64,000 nucleotides of DNA, from the NCBI GenBank assembly GCA_022059125.1, contig JAEUWY010000014.1, positions 1-64,000 of the forward strand, in the 5' to 3' direction. The position numbers were made by a program, and so were the translations under genes. Origin of the DNA: Corynespora cassiicola (taxonomy: Eukaryota > Ascomycota > Dothideomycetes > Pleosporales > Corynesporascaceae). Below are positions 10,847 to 23,453 of the stretch, piece after piece (the stretch's first letter is position 1; every line of letters starts with the position of its first letter). Under the pieces are notes generated by a model. It was given only the letters and a program-made list of their open reading frames with translations. It did no database searches and was not told the origin of the DNA.

Positions 10847-12089
10847 TAATAATAAACTAGTTAAATTAGTATATAAATAAATATTTTAGAAAAAAAAAAC
10901 TAAATTTCTATTTTCTCTAAAGAAAGACAAGATAGAACTTTAATTTTTAAACTATAAAAAAAAAGTTAATTTTTTATTAAAAGCAAATACACCTATTATA
11001 ACTATTTCTAATATATTAAATAAAAATAAAATAAGTATTAAAAATACTATACAAAAAAAAATTTATTTAATAGCTTAAAAAAAGAAAGAAATTAAAATAA
11101 AATTAAGCTATTTAAAAGAGATAAAAAATTATTAATAGAGATTTAATTAAAAGCTCTAAAAAAACAAATAAAAAAATATTACTAGAAAATAATATAAAAA
11201 TATCTAAAAGAAGCTTACAAAGATATTTAAAAAAAAAAAATTATAGTATAAATATTAGTACTAAAAAGCCGTATTTAAATAAAAAAAAAAGTTAAAATAA
11301 AATTAAAATACGTAAAAAAATAATTAAAAAATTTAGAAAATATAAATTTAAATAATATTATATTTTCTATTAAGTTAGTAATAGAAAAAGGCCTGGGTTC
11401 TAAACAAGAATATATAAAAAAGAAGAGAAATAAAAGAGTAGAAGCTGAATTAGCTTTTATAAAATTAAATTATAAGTAAAAAAAAAATTAAAAAAATTAA
11501 TTATAATTTTTTAATTTAATTACTTTTTAAAAAAATTAATACTAATTAAAATATAGCTTAAGATATTGTTATATTAGTATAGGGAGCTATTTAGATAGAA
11601 AAAAGATTAGAATTAGTATTTATTAAAACACCTAATTCTAAAAATAATTTTAATAATACGGATTATATACAAAAAGTATTAAAACTTATTATTGAAAAAT
11701 AAATAAAACCCGGTTAGTTTATATACCTTTTTTTATTTTTTTATTAAATTTATTATTTAATTCAATTTATTTAATTAAATATTAAATTATAAAATTAATA
11801 TAAATATTAATTACTTTATAGACTAGAAATTTTAATAAAATAATTTAAAAATTTATACAGCTAAACCAGTTTTAAAATAGTTTAAAAAAAATAAAATTAA
11901 ATTATTTAAATATCCAGCTTATAGCCTAAACTTAGCACCTATAGAAAATATCTAAGCTATATTAAAAAATAATTTTAAAAAATTAAATTCTAATTTATTT
12001 GGCAGAAAAAATAATAAAAAAAATAATGCTTTATTTATAAACGCTATAAATAAAAAATAGAATTTAATTCTATAAAAAATAATAGATAA
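10847..12089 (+). mobile_element. Tc1/mariner-like element copy A, transposase region
   Basis: This is the central part of copy A. Broken plus-strand frames still read as a Tc1-type transposase: VWGAI around 11571-11590, and PAYSLNLAPIENI from 11914, where the family has PAYSPDLNPIENLW before the last catalytic acid. The Trp codon after ENI is TAA, as expected from RIP. The segment matches the reverse complement of copy B. It is interrupted at 12089 by the gypsy element and resumes at 18772. Confidence 0.75.
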
Positions 12090-12458
12090 TATTATAAGCT
12101 ATAAATGTAGGCTAATAACGGGGCTGACAGAGTCGCACTGCTATAGCTAATTACGTAACGTACTTAGTTAATTAGTCTACTTAGCAGTACTAAGTAACTA
12201 AACAGTACTAAGCAGAAGTTTTAGACATATATATATAGTCTATATAATTATACTTTATAATTATATTTACTTTATTAGTAAATCTATTATTTAAAATTAA
12301 CTATTAATTTATTATACTTTATTACTAATACGGAGACCCGTATAATATATCGCACATTATTTTACTTATATAACTTTACTAGTATTTATTTTTAAAAATT
12401 AACTTAAGCAGCTATTTACTTTTTAGCTTTGCTTATAGCCTATAGCACAGTTTTAATA
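12090..12458 (+). repeat. 5' LTR of gypsy element
   Basis: It starts tattataagct and ends cagttttaata; compared with the solo LTR the TG..CA termini have become TA..TA, as RIP would do. It is homologous along its length to 18403-18771 and 21052-21423. Confidence 0.9.
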
Positions 12459-15400
12459 TTATAAATACTTTTTAAAATAAGTACTACTTTAGAATCACGC
12501 GCATTTTTAACTTTAACTAGTAGTACTATTAGTATTAAAACTACTACTAGTATAATTATATAACTTAATACAGCAGATAACAATTTTATTAAAATAATAA
12601 TATCTAATTTTTATTATAAAAAATAAAATAAGCTTAAAAACTAGCTTTTATAATTTAACTTATTTTTTAATTTCTAAAGTAGAAATATTAAAAAAAAAAA
12701 ACGCGTTATATTTGCAGCTACGTATATAAAAAATAAAGCACTTTAATAGATTAAATTAGTTTTTATTAAATATAAAAACGGCGAAGCTAACAACGACGTT
12801 AATAAATAAATAGAAAACTTTAATAAATTTAAAAAAAAAATTAAATAAATTTTTAGAATCGCTAATAAAAATATAATTACTAAATAAAATATCTAATATT
12901 TTAAATAATAGACTTTAGCTACTAACTATGCTAATAAATTTTAGTAACTATTAATTTTTACAGAATAGAATAATAAAATATTTATAATAATATACTGCTA
13001 AAAACTTAAGTTTAATATTAAAAAAAAACTTATACGTTTTAAAGCTTAGCTTAACACACTTAAATAACTTATAAATAAGTTTATTAATATTAATTAGAAA
13101 CTGTATAAACTGCGTATAAAATTACGCTAGAACTAAAATCTATAATACTAATAATATACTAAACTAAGCTATAGTAAAAAGTATTATAACGCTAATATTA
13201 GTAAATAAGTTAAATATAAAGTAACGTATTTTACTCGTAATACTTATAGTAATAAACTAATAGTTTTTAGTAATATTTAAAAAGCAGAATAAAAAAATAA
13301 TAAAAAAAAAATAATAAGCTTAAAAGTAAAGCTATAACTTGCTATATATATAAAAAGACAGGCTATATTATAAAAAACTATTAATTAAAAAATAAAGTTA
13401 TTTAACAGCTAAATATATTATAAACTACTTTAAATAACAAATCTAACGCAGATAATAAATAGAAAATTATTATAAAAAAATTTTATAAAATAGAATTTAT
13501 TTATAACAGCGAACTACTGCGAAATAAAAAAACAGAAAAATTTTTTAATTATATTTAGTATTAAAATAAAAGTACTTAAATAAAGCCTAGAAGTATCTGT
13601 AAAAAAGTTAAATTTAAAAAACCTAACTTTAAAAAAAAAAAAGTTTTTTATAAAGTATATAATTATAAAAACTATTTAAATAACGCTAGTTATAAGTTTA
13701 AAAAAAACAGTAATAGTAGCACGCTATCTAAACTCGTATAATTTAAAATAAATAAAAACTTTAAAAAAATATAAAAATTAGCTAAAGCTTTTAAAAAACA
13801 CAGAAAAAATTTAATAAAAACGCTTATATAGTAAAAAAAATCGCCTGTAACATATAAATAAATAAAAAAATATAATAACTTAGATAAAAAAAATTAAAAC
13901 TTAGAAGAACGCTGATAACAACGTAGTTCTAAAATATAAAAATAAGTTAATTAACTAAATTTAGAAATTAGACTAAAAGTTCTATTAGACTTTAACAGCA
14001 AACTAAATATAGTTCTAAGCTTTCTATAAAACTAAAATATATAAAAAGTATAATACTATTTAAACTTAAAAAATCTAAAGCACGTAATTTATTTATAAAC
14101 CTCTTATTAAAAAAACTAATATTAAATCTACTATTTAGATAAAATAGCTGCTAACTAGTTTCTATCTAAACTATATAAATATAAATATTAATAGTTTAAC
14201 TGCAAAACACACGTATGCGATACTTACTTATAAAATAAATAATAATTATAATATTTTTTTAAAATAAATAAAGCCGAAAAACTCGCAACAAATATACTAG
14301 TTAATAAAAAATATATATAAAATTTTTAGTAAATATACCTACACAAAAATTATAAATAACACTAAAATAAAAAATATCTGTATAAATTTAGTAATAAATT
14401 TTTTTTAAAACAGCACTTAGCGATTAGAATTAATCTAAAGTATTATACGCTACTAACTTAAAAAACTTAGTTAAACTACCTATTAAGCTTAATAAATACT
14501 AGATAAAAGTATTATTAAATATAAAAGTTTAGCGTAACTACTTTTTACAGCAGGCTATAAAGCGTAGTAAAATAAAAATACATACTTATAAGCGACTCTA
14601 TTTCCTCTACACAGTAACTAGAAGAAAAATACTAGAAAAAGTATAACTTATACGTCGATTAAGTAAGAAAAAAGCTTTTATTTAAAGAATGTAACTGCGC
14701 TATTATATTAAAACCTATATATTAGTAGTATTTAATAGTAGATAAAATTACGCTAAATAATATAGGCAGTAAAAAATTAAATAAAACGCTTTTAAAAAAA
14801 AAAGTTAACTCTACTAAATTTAATAAAAAGCTACTAAATAAAAAAGTAAAAGTTTTAGAAATAACTCACGTAACTTCTAGAATTTCTAAAAAATATAGTA
14901 AATAAAAACTACTTTTTTAAAAAAAAGTAGATAATAAAATATTATTTAAGTATTAGCTTTAGAACTGCGAAATAGCTCTTTAAAAAAAAAATATTTAACT
15001 TTTAAGCCTATCTACAGTTTAATAAAAAAAAAACTTATATTATTATAAGTATACTTTAATAAAAATTTTAAAAAAAATTTATACGCGAATTAACGTTAGA
15101 GGCAGAATACCTAATTATTTTTATTTTTAAAAAAAATAGATCTCTACAGTTATATATAGATTTTAAAAAATTTAATAATATTATAATTAAAAATAGATAT
15201 CTACTACTAAATATTTAAAAGTTTAGAAATAAACTATTTAGAGTATAGATATTTACAGTTTTAGATTTTTAAAACGCGTATAACTTAATACGCATAAAAA
15301 AAAATAAAAAATAAAAAATAATATTTTAAACGCAGTATAAGTACTATAAATATTTTATAATACTATTTAGTTTTACTAACGCACCTGCGATATATTAAAT

Positions 15401-18400
15401 ACTTATTAATAATATATTAAAAGTATATCTAAATATATTCGTTATTGTATATTTAGATAATATTTTAGTTTTTTTTAAAAATTTTAAAAAACACGTCCAG
15501 TATATATAAATAGTACTAAAATATTTAAAAAAAGCAGAGCTACAACTTAAACTAGAAAAATATAAATTCTATAAAAAAAAAGTTAAATTTTTAAAATATA
15601 TTATAGAAAAACACAGAATTAAAATTAATTTAAAAAAAATTAAAGTAGTTAAAAACTAGCTAACGCTAAAAAATGTTAAAAATATATAATTTTCTTTAAA
15701 ATTCTATAACTTTAATAGGCAGTTTATTAATTACTACTTAGAAAAAGTACTACTACTTACTAAATTAATAAAAAAAAATATACTATTTAAGTAGAATACA
15801 GACTAATAATAAGTTTTTAAAACACTTAAAAAAGCAAGTATATTACTATTAGTTTTTATATTTTTTATTAGTAGAAAATTTTTACGCATAGAAATAGACG
15901 TATTAAACTTAGTAATAAAAGTATATATTAGTTAAAAAAAAAAAAGTAAATAGCACTTAATTATTTACTATTTAAAAAAATTTAGTAAAGCTAAAAAAAA
16001 CTATAATATTTACGACAAAAAATTACTTACTATTATAAACTTTTTTAAGTATTAGAGAATCTACACAGAAAGTTATTTAAAACTTATAATATATTTAGAC
16101 TATAAGAACCTAATAATATTTATAATAACTAAACTATTAAACTAATAATATACTAGATAGAGTAAAAAACTAAAATAGTATAAATTTAAAATTATCTATA
16201 TACTAGGCAAAAAAAATAAAAAAACAGATATTTTAAGTTAAAAAACAGATATTATAGAAACTAAGTTAATAAATAAAGCTACTATTTTTAAGTAATTGTT
16301 AGATAGTACTTTAAAACTAGCACGCAGTATTAATTTTATTATAATAATATATTAATAAATACTAGAAAAACTTTACTAAACTATTATTTAGTAGTATTAT
16401 AAAAATCTGTTGCACGGACACCCAGATATTAAATAAATAATTAAACTAATATAATAAACGTATAATATTTTTAGATTAAAAAGTAAAATAACAAAGTTTA
16501 TTAAAAAATATATAATATATTAGAAAAATAAGCACAGTATATACGCTTAATATAAAAAACTATAAACTATAAAAATACTAAATAAACTCTAAATAAATAT
16601 TACTATAAACTTTATTACTAAACTACTAATATTTTACGACTTAGTTTCTAAAGTATTTTATAATACTATTTTAGTAGTTATAAACAGATTTATAAAATAC
16701 ACAGAAATAATTTTATTTAAAAATAATTATACTACGCTAAAACTAGTACAGATTATTCTAAATTACGTAGTTAAGTATTATAGATTATTTTAATTAATTA
16801 TCAGCAATAGAGATAAACTTTTTATATTAAACTACTAAATAATACTAATATTAGCTATTAGAATTAAAAAAAAATTATTAATAGTATACTACTTACAGAC
16901 AGACAGTTAAATAGAAAAAATAAACTAGATTATAAAAATATATCTACAGATATATAGTAACTAAAAACAGAATAATTAAATATTACTACTATTTATAGCA
17001 TAACTCGCATTTAACAATAAGGAATTAGTAATAATAAAGTAATTTTCTTATTAAGCATTACACGGAATATATCTAAATTTTTTATTACTAAAAATTAAAA
17101 AAAAGAAAATTAAGCTAGTTATAAGTTAAGTAATAAATAAATTAAAAAAATTATAAAAACTTTGTAAATAATTACAGAAAAATATTAAAACAGCACAACA
17201 TAAAGCTATTTCTTATACTAACTAAAAATAAAAAATAGTACTTTAGCTAAAAAAAAAAAAAAAAATATTTTTCTTGTAAAAAACTTTTAAATAATATAAC
17301 TAAGTAAAAAATTAGATTACGTTAAAGTCGGACTATTTTTAATTCTAAAATAAAAAAAACTAGTTAACTATAAATTCTAACTCTCTACTAATACTAAAAT
17401 ACACCTAATATTTTATATATTACTATTAGAATCTGCTAACGCTAAAATACTAGTTTAAAAATACTTCTATTACGAAATATAAAAAAAAATTAAATTTAAA
17501 GTAGAAGCGCTAGTAGGTTACTGCAAAATAAAATAAAATAAATTTTATAATACTTACTTTATATAGAAATAGTTAGTTAAATAAAAAAAATACTTAAATT
17601 TAGAAAATACTTAGAAACTAGAATAAAATCTAAAAAACTGTTAGTAACTACTTAAAAAAAGCTAAAAATAAAATTACTTTTACTACTATATAGAAATAAT
17701 TAAAAAAAATATATCTAAAAAAAAGTAATATATTATATATAACTAAATACTTAAAAACTAGTAGATAATACAGATACTTTCTAAAAGTTATTAAGAAAAC
17801 TTTTAATAGCGTTTTGAGTGCTTAAAAAAAAGTTAAAAGTAAAATTTTTAAAAAAACTGTTAAAAATAAAAATTTTAAATAACGCTTCGCGTTTCTACTG
17901 CTTTTACTTTTTTAAATTTTATTTTTTTACTAATATAGCTTTTTCTGTATAATAATTAAGTAAATCTATTTATTAATAAAACTGTTTTTTTTTAGCTCTC
18001 GCTATTTATAAGTTTTTTAAAATTTTTTTATATACTTTTACAGCTGTATTCTGTACTTTATATAACTTTTTTATTTATTATTATAATTTTTTTTTTTTTT
18101 AGTAAAACGCTAAAACTTAAACTAAGTAATATAAATATTATACTGCTGCCCGTAATACAAATACTTACTATACTTTTTAAAATAAATATATACTTTATAT
18201 ACTTATTTATATTTTACGTAAGTTAAATATTTTTAAACTATAACTTTTTTTACAGCTTTAATAAAATTAGCTAGATAATAATAGCAGACAGTACTAAAAA
18301 CTGTTAGTATTTTAAGTATTATTATAAAAGTAAGCAGTAATAAAAAAAACCCGCACGTTATATATTAGCTTAAAAAACTAAACTAAGTTAAAAAAAAAAT

Positions 18401-18402
18401 AG

Positions 18403-18771
18403 TATTATAAGCTATAAATATAGGCTAATAATAGAGCTAACAGAGTTGTACCGCTATAGCTAGTTACGTAATATACTTAATTAATTAGTTTATTTAGCAG
18501 TACTAAGTAACTAAGCAGTATTAAATAGAAGTCTTAGGCATATATATATAGTCTACATAATTATATTCTATAATTATATTTACTTTATTAGTAAATCTAT
18601 TGTTTAGAATTAACTATTAATTTATTATATTTTATTACTAATACAGAAATCTATATAGTATATCGCACATTATTCTACTTACGTAACTCTACTAGTATTT
18701 ATCTCTAAAAATTAACTTAAGCAGCTATTTACTTTCTAGTCTTGTTTATAGCCTGTAGCACAGCCTTAACA
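18403..18771 (+). repeat. 3' LTR of gypsy element
   Basis: It starts tattataagct and ends ccttaaca, and is preceded by an A-rich tract where a polypurine tract is expected. It is directly repeated with respect to 12090-12458 and has different RIP substitutions. Confidence 0.9.
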
Positions 18772-19245
18772 GATAATTATATATTATTTTTATCTAAGCG
18801 TTGAGAGGCAGTTAATAAAGCTAACGGGTATTATACAAGATATTAATAATTTAATTAATTATTAATTTACTTATATAATTTAATTTTTTTAAAAAAAAAT
18901 TCTACTATTAAATATTTTTTTTAAAAAATAAAAAAGATATTTTTTAAAAAAAATTACAAGTATATACTGTATATAACTTTAAAATAATAAAATATAAAAA
19001 AAAATGTTACGCTAGAAATAAAATAAATCAGCTTTTAAGTTTGCATTTTTTTTACTATACTTTTACTTTAAATTTCTAAGTAATAAATATTATATAAGCT
19101 ATATATTTTTTTAATACAAAAATAAAACCTCTAAATTTCTTTAAATTTAATTTTCTTTTATTTTAATAGCTGGTCTAGTTATAGAGTTATACTAGTTTAA
19201 AAAGTATAACTTTTTTTGGTTTTTTTTTAATGTCACCCCTCTGTA
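18772..19245 (+). mobile_element. Right end of Tc1-like element, copy A
   Basis: Copy A resumes after the gypsy element: aattctataaa…aatagataa before the insertion and gataattatata after it are contiguous in copy B. The last ~280 bp (from about 18960) also match 21770-22030 in the same orientation, the far end of inverted copy B. This implies that the element has long terminal inverted repeats. The end lies near gtcacccctctgtag (19231-19245). Confidence 0.65.
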
Positions 19246-19439
19246 GTAGTATTAGCAATATTTACAGCCTAAAAAAATATAAAAAGAAAATCTATATTAC
19301 TACGCTAATTAGTTTATTATAATTACTAATTTTAAAAACTTATAGTTAAGTATAAAATAGTTAATAAATTAATTTATAAGCTAATCTGCAGTCTGCAGTC
19401 TGTAAACTAATTATAATAATTATAGTAAAGTATTATTAA

Positions 19440-22035
19440 AATAGTTTAATTAAAAAAAAAATTACAGTTTTTAAACTAATATAACTTTTTAACTAAACTA
19501 GCTACTAAATTAAAAAAAAAGTTTTAATAAAAATTCTTCTAATTTTTAAGTCTATAAATTAAAAATTAGAGTTTATATTAAAGTTATAAGATTATAAATA
19601 AGTTTAAAGTAGAGGTAAAAGAAAATTAGAAAAAGGTAGTGTTTTATTCTTTATCTAGCGTATAATTTTAACTTTTTATTTAATTAATTAAAACTTATAT
19701 AGTATATATATTTTTTTATTTAAAATTTTATTATAACTTTTCAATTTAAAAAAGATTAATAATAATAGTAGAGAAAATATTAAAAAATTAAACTATATAG
19801 ATATATTAATAATTAATTAAATTATTAATCTTTTGTATAATACCCGTTAGCTTTAATAATTTTTTTCTAATATCTAAATAAAAACAATATATAATTATCT
19901 ATTATATTTTATAGAATTAAACAATTTTTTTTATTACTTTTACAAATAATAAAGTATTTTTTTTATTATTTATTTTGCCTAATAAATTAGAATTCTATTT
20001 TTTTAAATTATTTTTTAATATAGTCTAAATATTTTTTATAAATACTAAATCTAGACTATAAACTGGAAGTTTTAATAATTTAATATTATTTTTTAAATTA
20101 TTTTATTAAAATTTCCAGTCTATAAACTAATTAATATTGATATTAATTTTAAAAGTTAAAAAAAGATATATAAACTAACCAGGTTTTTTTAAATTTTTAA
20201 TAATAGATTTCAATACTTTTTCTATATAATCTGTATTATTAAGTTACTTTTAGAATTAAGTGTTCTAATAAATACTTATTTAAATTTTTCTTCTATCTAA
20301 ATAGCTTTTTATATTAGTATAATAATATTTTAAGCTATAATTTAATTAGTATTAATTATTTTAAAAATATAATTAAATTAAAATATTATAATTAATTTTT
20401 TATTAATTAAAATTTTCTAATTTTTTTTTATTTATAATTTAATTTTATAAAAGCTAATTCAGCTTCTACACTTTTATTTTTTTTCTAATATATTTATATC
20501 TAGAATCTAGGCTTTTTTTAATTACTAACTTATTATAATAATTTAGATTTAAATACTATTTTACTACAGTATCTTTCTTTTTTTATTTTATTTTACTTTT
20601 ACTTATTTTATCTTTAACTAGTTAGTATAAAAAGTTAAGTACTCTCTGTACTTTTTAGCTTTCTACTTTAGTATAGTTAAAATATACAGAGTATAATCTG
20701 GAACCTATTATTTTATGTTCGCTTTTTAGTTAATGCTTATACTTATTAAAAAATATAATTTTATTTTAATTTATACTTTTTTTATTTTTTAACTAATTTT
20801 TTATATATTTTAATTTTATTTTAGCTTTTTTATTATTTAAATAAGGTTTTTTAGTACTAATTTTTATACTATAATTTTTCTCTTTTTAATATTTTATAAA
20901 CTTTTTTTAAATATTTTTATACTATTTTCTAATAATATTTTTTTATTTAATTTTTTAGAGCTTTTTATTAAATATCTATTAATAATTCTTTTATTTTTTT
21001 CTAATAGCTTAATTTTATTTCTATTTTATTATTTATTTATTTATTATATAGTGTTATAAGCTATGGATATAGGCTAATAACGGGGCTGATAGAGTCGCAC
21101 TGCTATAGCTGGTTACGTAATATACTTAGTTAATTAGTTTATTTAATAGTACTAAGTAACTAAGCAGTACTAAGTAGAAAGCTTTAAGCATATATATATA
21201 TAGTTTATATAATTATACTTTATAATTATATTTACTTTATTAGTAAATCTATTATTTAAAATTAACTATTAATTTATTATACTCTATTGCTAATACGGAA
21301 ACCTGTATAGTATATTATATATTATTTTACTTATATAACTCTACTAGTATTTATTTTTAAAAATTAATCTAAGCAGCTACTTACTTTCTAGCCTCGCTTA
21401 TAGCCTGTAGTATAGCCTTAACATATAGTAGTATAAATACTACTTTTACTTTTATTTAATAAATTAAAAATAGTTATAATAGAGGTTTTAGCATTTAATA
21501 AAATATTAAATTTTTCTTTATAGTCTAAAAATTAAAGTTCTATCTTATTTTTATTAAGAAGAAATAGAAATTGAGAATTTAATTTCTAAAATATTTATTT
21601 ATATACTAATTTAACTAGTTTATTATTATATAATAATTGCTTATATACTTAAAACTTTATTTTCTAATTTTTTTAATATTAAATTAAAGCTCTAGCTTTA
21701 GTTTTTTACTTATATAATATAATCTAAATCTAATTTAGCTAGCGTAAAATAAAGACTTTAAATAATATAATAAATATATACTGTATATAACTTTAAAATA
21801 ATTAAAAAAAATTTAAAAAAAAAAAAATTCAGCTTCTAAGTTTACGTTTTTTTGCTATATATTTATTTAAGTTTTTAAAACTATTAATATTATATAGACT
21901 ATATAATATTTTTAATAAAAAAAAACTTCTAAATCTTTTTAAAATTAACTTTTTTCTAAAATAGCTAGTCTAATTAGAACGTTCTAGCAATTTAAAAAGT
22001 AAACTTTTTTAGTTTTTAAATTACTCTACTATAAA
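19440..22035 (-). mobile_element. Tc1-like element, inverted copy B
   Basis: This is the reverse complement of copy A: for example ttgtataatacccgttagc (19833-19851) pairs with gctaacgggtattatacaa in copy A, and 21500-21610 pairs with 10860-10930. After removal of the 372-bp solo LTR and one 5-bp duplication, its length is about 2.2 kb. Ends are approximate because RIP has blurred the terminal repeats. No transposase frame survives. Confidence 0.68.
21052..21423 (+). mobile_element. Solo LTR of the gypsy family inside copy B
   Basis: A 372-bp LTR with intact TGTTA..TAACA termini is flanked by the 5-bp duplication tatag (21047-21051 and 21424-21428). It is homologous end to end to both LTRs of the gypsy element and in the same orientation. 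No internal gypsy sequence adjoins it, so it is a solo LTR formed by LTR-LTR recombination. Confidence 0.92.
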
Positions 22036-22343
22036 TAACGCGTATAGTAATAAAATATACTATTCTACTTTTATTTTAATTTTTAAATTATATATTTACT
22101 AAAAAAATAGTAGAAAATACTATTAAAAATACCCTATTATAAATTTTTATTTAATTTTTTCTGGTACTCCAATTAGCTAAATATTTAGAAATACGGCGTG
22201 ATCTCTTTTAGAATAGTAGTTAGAGTAGATACGTTCCCGGCATAGCATAGAGAATATACTGTTAGAAATAAACTGTTCTTTCGCCTAGGAAGTTAGCGTC
22301 TAATGGGTTAGAATTAGAGATAAGAGCCGCGTAGCCGCGTAGG

Positions 22344-23381
22344 TTATGGTGAAAATTTATCAAAATAAGCAACTGGCCCCCCTCCCTGCACCGTTGCACC
22401 TCCTGGAATATAAATCTTCTTTCCAACTCCCACTGCGTATGTTCCGTGTCTAGGTATATCCATTCTTCCGACGCTCCTCCATTCATCTTTGACAGTGTCG
22501 TAAGCCTCCACCTGATCAAAGATGCCGCTCTCAACCGCCGCATTTCCTTCTCCGCCGAACGCATACACTTCGCCCCCTATAACTCCTGCTGCAATTCCAC
22601 CCCTTGGCGTCGGCATCTTTGTCTGACTGATTCCCCAGCCCATCTCCAGGTCGTCGAGATCGAGAATAAAGACAGTGTCCTTGACATTCTTTGTCTCTCT
22701 GTCACGCCCGCCCAATATGTACATCTTTGACCCCACAACCGCAGCACCAGCATGATCTCTCCCTTCTGGTATGGTTTTTGCAGCTGGCGGAACTTCCAGC
22801 CATTGTTGTTTCGCTGTGTCATATATGGAGACGATAGAAACTGTCCGCTGCTCGCCGGTCTCAACAAGGTCAACAAATGACAGTCCACCGGCAAGATAGA
22901 TTTTATCCTTGTAAACACCCACTGCCGCACTACCCCTTTCTTCACCTCGAGGAAGCCCCGGGATATCCGTCCACTTGTCCGAATGAGGGTCGTACATCCA
23001 CGAGTTGGCAACTCCGGGCCAGGTCAAAACGCCTTTCATTGGTTCGGCAAGCCCGCCAAGCACGTAGATCTTCCCCTCGCATACGGCAGCGTTCAGATGG
23101 TTAAGAGGCAAAGGTATTGGTGTATTCGATTTCCAGGTGTCGTTGGGGATAGAGTAGGATTGTACGATGTCGGTAGTGATGGAGGAATTCGCACTACCTG
23201 GGATGATACCACCGAGGATTGTGATAGTTGAAGGCGGAAGGAAAACGGTCGTGTGTTCTTGGCGAGGAAAAAGTGCTATGTTCGCAAGAGGCGTCCATGA
23301 CGGTGCACTGGCTGGATGAGGATAAGAGTGCCCTACTGAAAGAGAGAAAAGCAAGAACAGAATTGGTAGGCTGGGATTCAT
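22344..23381 (-). CDS. Secreted kelch-repeat protein
   Basis: This single-exon gene encodes 345 residues. The N-terminus is a likely signal peptide (about 1-20, hydrophobic core LPILFLLFSLSVG). Six kelch blades follow, each marked by a Gly-Gly pair after a hydrophobic strand: ILGG, YVLGG, YLAGG, YILGG, YAFGG and YIPGG, with Trp residues closing several blades. Six blades fit one complete beta-propeller with no additional domain. Secreted single-propeller kelch proteins are common in filamentous ascomycetes and mostly uncharacterised; no enzymatic motif is visible. The stop codon lies only ~100 bp from the RIP block, yet the frame is intact. A TATA-like box sits about 60 bp upstream of the start. 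Confidence 0.85.
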   Translation of the reverse strand: MNPSLPILFLLFSLSVGHSYPHPASAPSWTPLANIALFPRQEHTTVFLPPSTITILGGIIPGSANSSITTDIVQSYSIPNDTWKSNTPIPLPLNHLNAAVCEGKIYVLGGLAEPMKGVLTWPGVANSWMYDPHSDKWTDIPGLPRGEERGSAAVGVYKDKIYLAGGLSFVDLVETGEQRTVSIVSIYDTAKQQWLEVPPAAKTIPEGRDHAGAAVVGSKMYILGGRDRETKNVKDTVFILDLDDLEMGWGISQTKMPTPRGGIAAGVIGGEVYAFGGEGNAAVESGIFDQVEAYDTVKDEWRSVGRMDIPRHGTYAVGVGKKIYIPGGATVQGGGPVAYFDKFSP

Positions 23382-23442
23382 AGCTGACTAAGGATACAAT
23401 AGACACATTGCAACGTTTCAACGACGTTGCATAGGATGGAGA

Positions 23443-23453
23443 TTATTTATAAG
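23443..23453 (-). promoter_or_regulatory. TATA-like box of the kelch gene
   Basis: On the minus strand the sequence reads CTTATAAATAA, about 60 bp upstream of the kelch start codon at 23381. The position suits a core promoter element; no experimental support can be inferred. Confidence 0.45.

Larger units (their letters stand above)
12090..18771 (+). mobile_element. Ty3/gypsy LTR retrotransposon (chromovirus), RIP-dead
   Basis: A 6682-bp element has two 369-bp LTRs (12090-12458 and 18403-18771) and a perfect 5-bp target duplication gataa at 12085-12089 and 18772-18776. Remnants run in gypsy order on the plus strand: a Gag zinc knuckle at 13340-13381 (CYIYKKTGYIIKNY, two Cys and the His mutated to Tyr), reverse transcriptase about 15080-15480 with VIVYLDNILVF from 15441 (family YLDD), RNase H about 15880-16140, integrase about 16390-17000 and a chromodomain-like tail about 17460-17650. 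Many TAG/TAA codons stand where the family has Trp or Gln. Chromodomain presence assigns it to the chromoviruses. Confidence 0.9.
8766..22245. other. AT-rich RIP-mutated transposon block
   Basis: Nearly pure A/T sequence in which CA and TG are almost absent while TA is in excess and CG or GC pairs persist. No frame longer than 60 codons occurs over 13.5 kb. Every segment that can be identified is transposon-derived: two copies of a Tc1-like element, a TIR transposon, a gypsy chromovirus and a solo LTR. Such blocks are normally heterochromatic in RIP-competent ascomycetes; that part is inference. Confidence 0.9.

Noticed and set aside
8766..22245. Possible centromere or CRISPR-like array in the AT-rich block
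   Set aside because: Recognisable transposons make up most of the block and no regularly spaced repeat array exists; a subtelomeric RIP block explains it.
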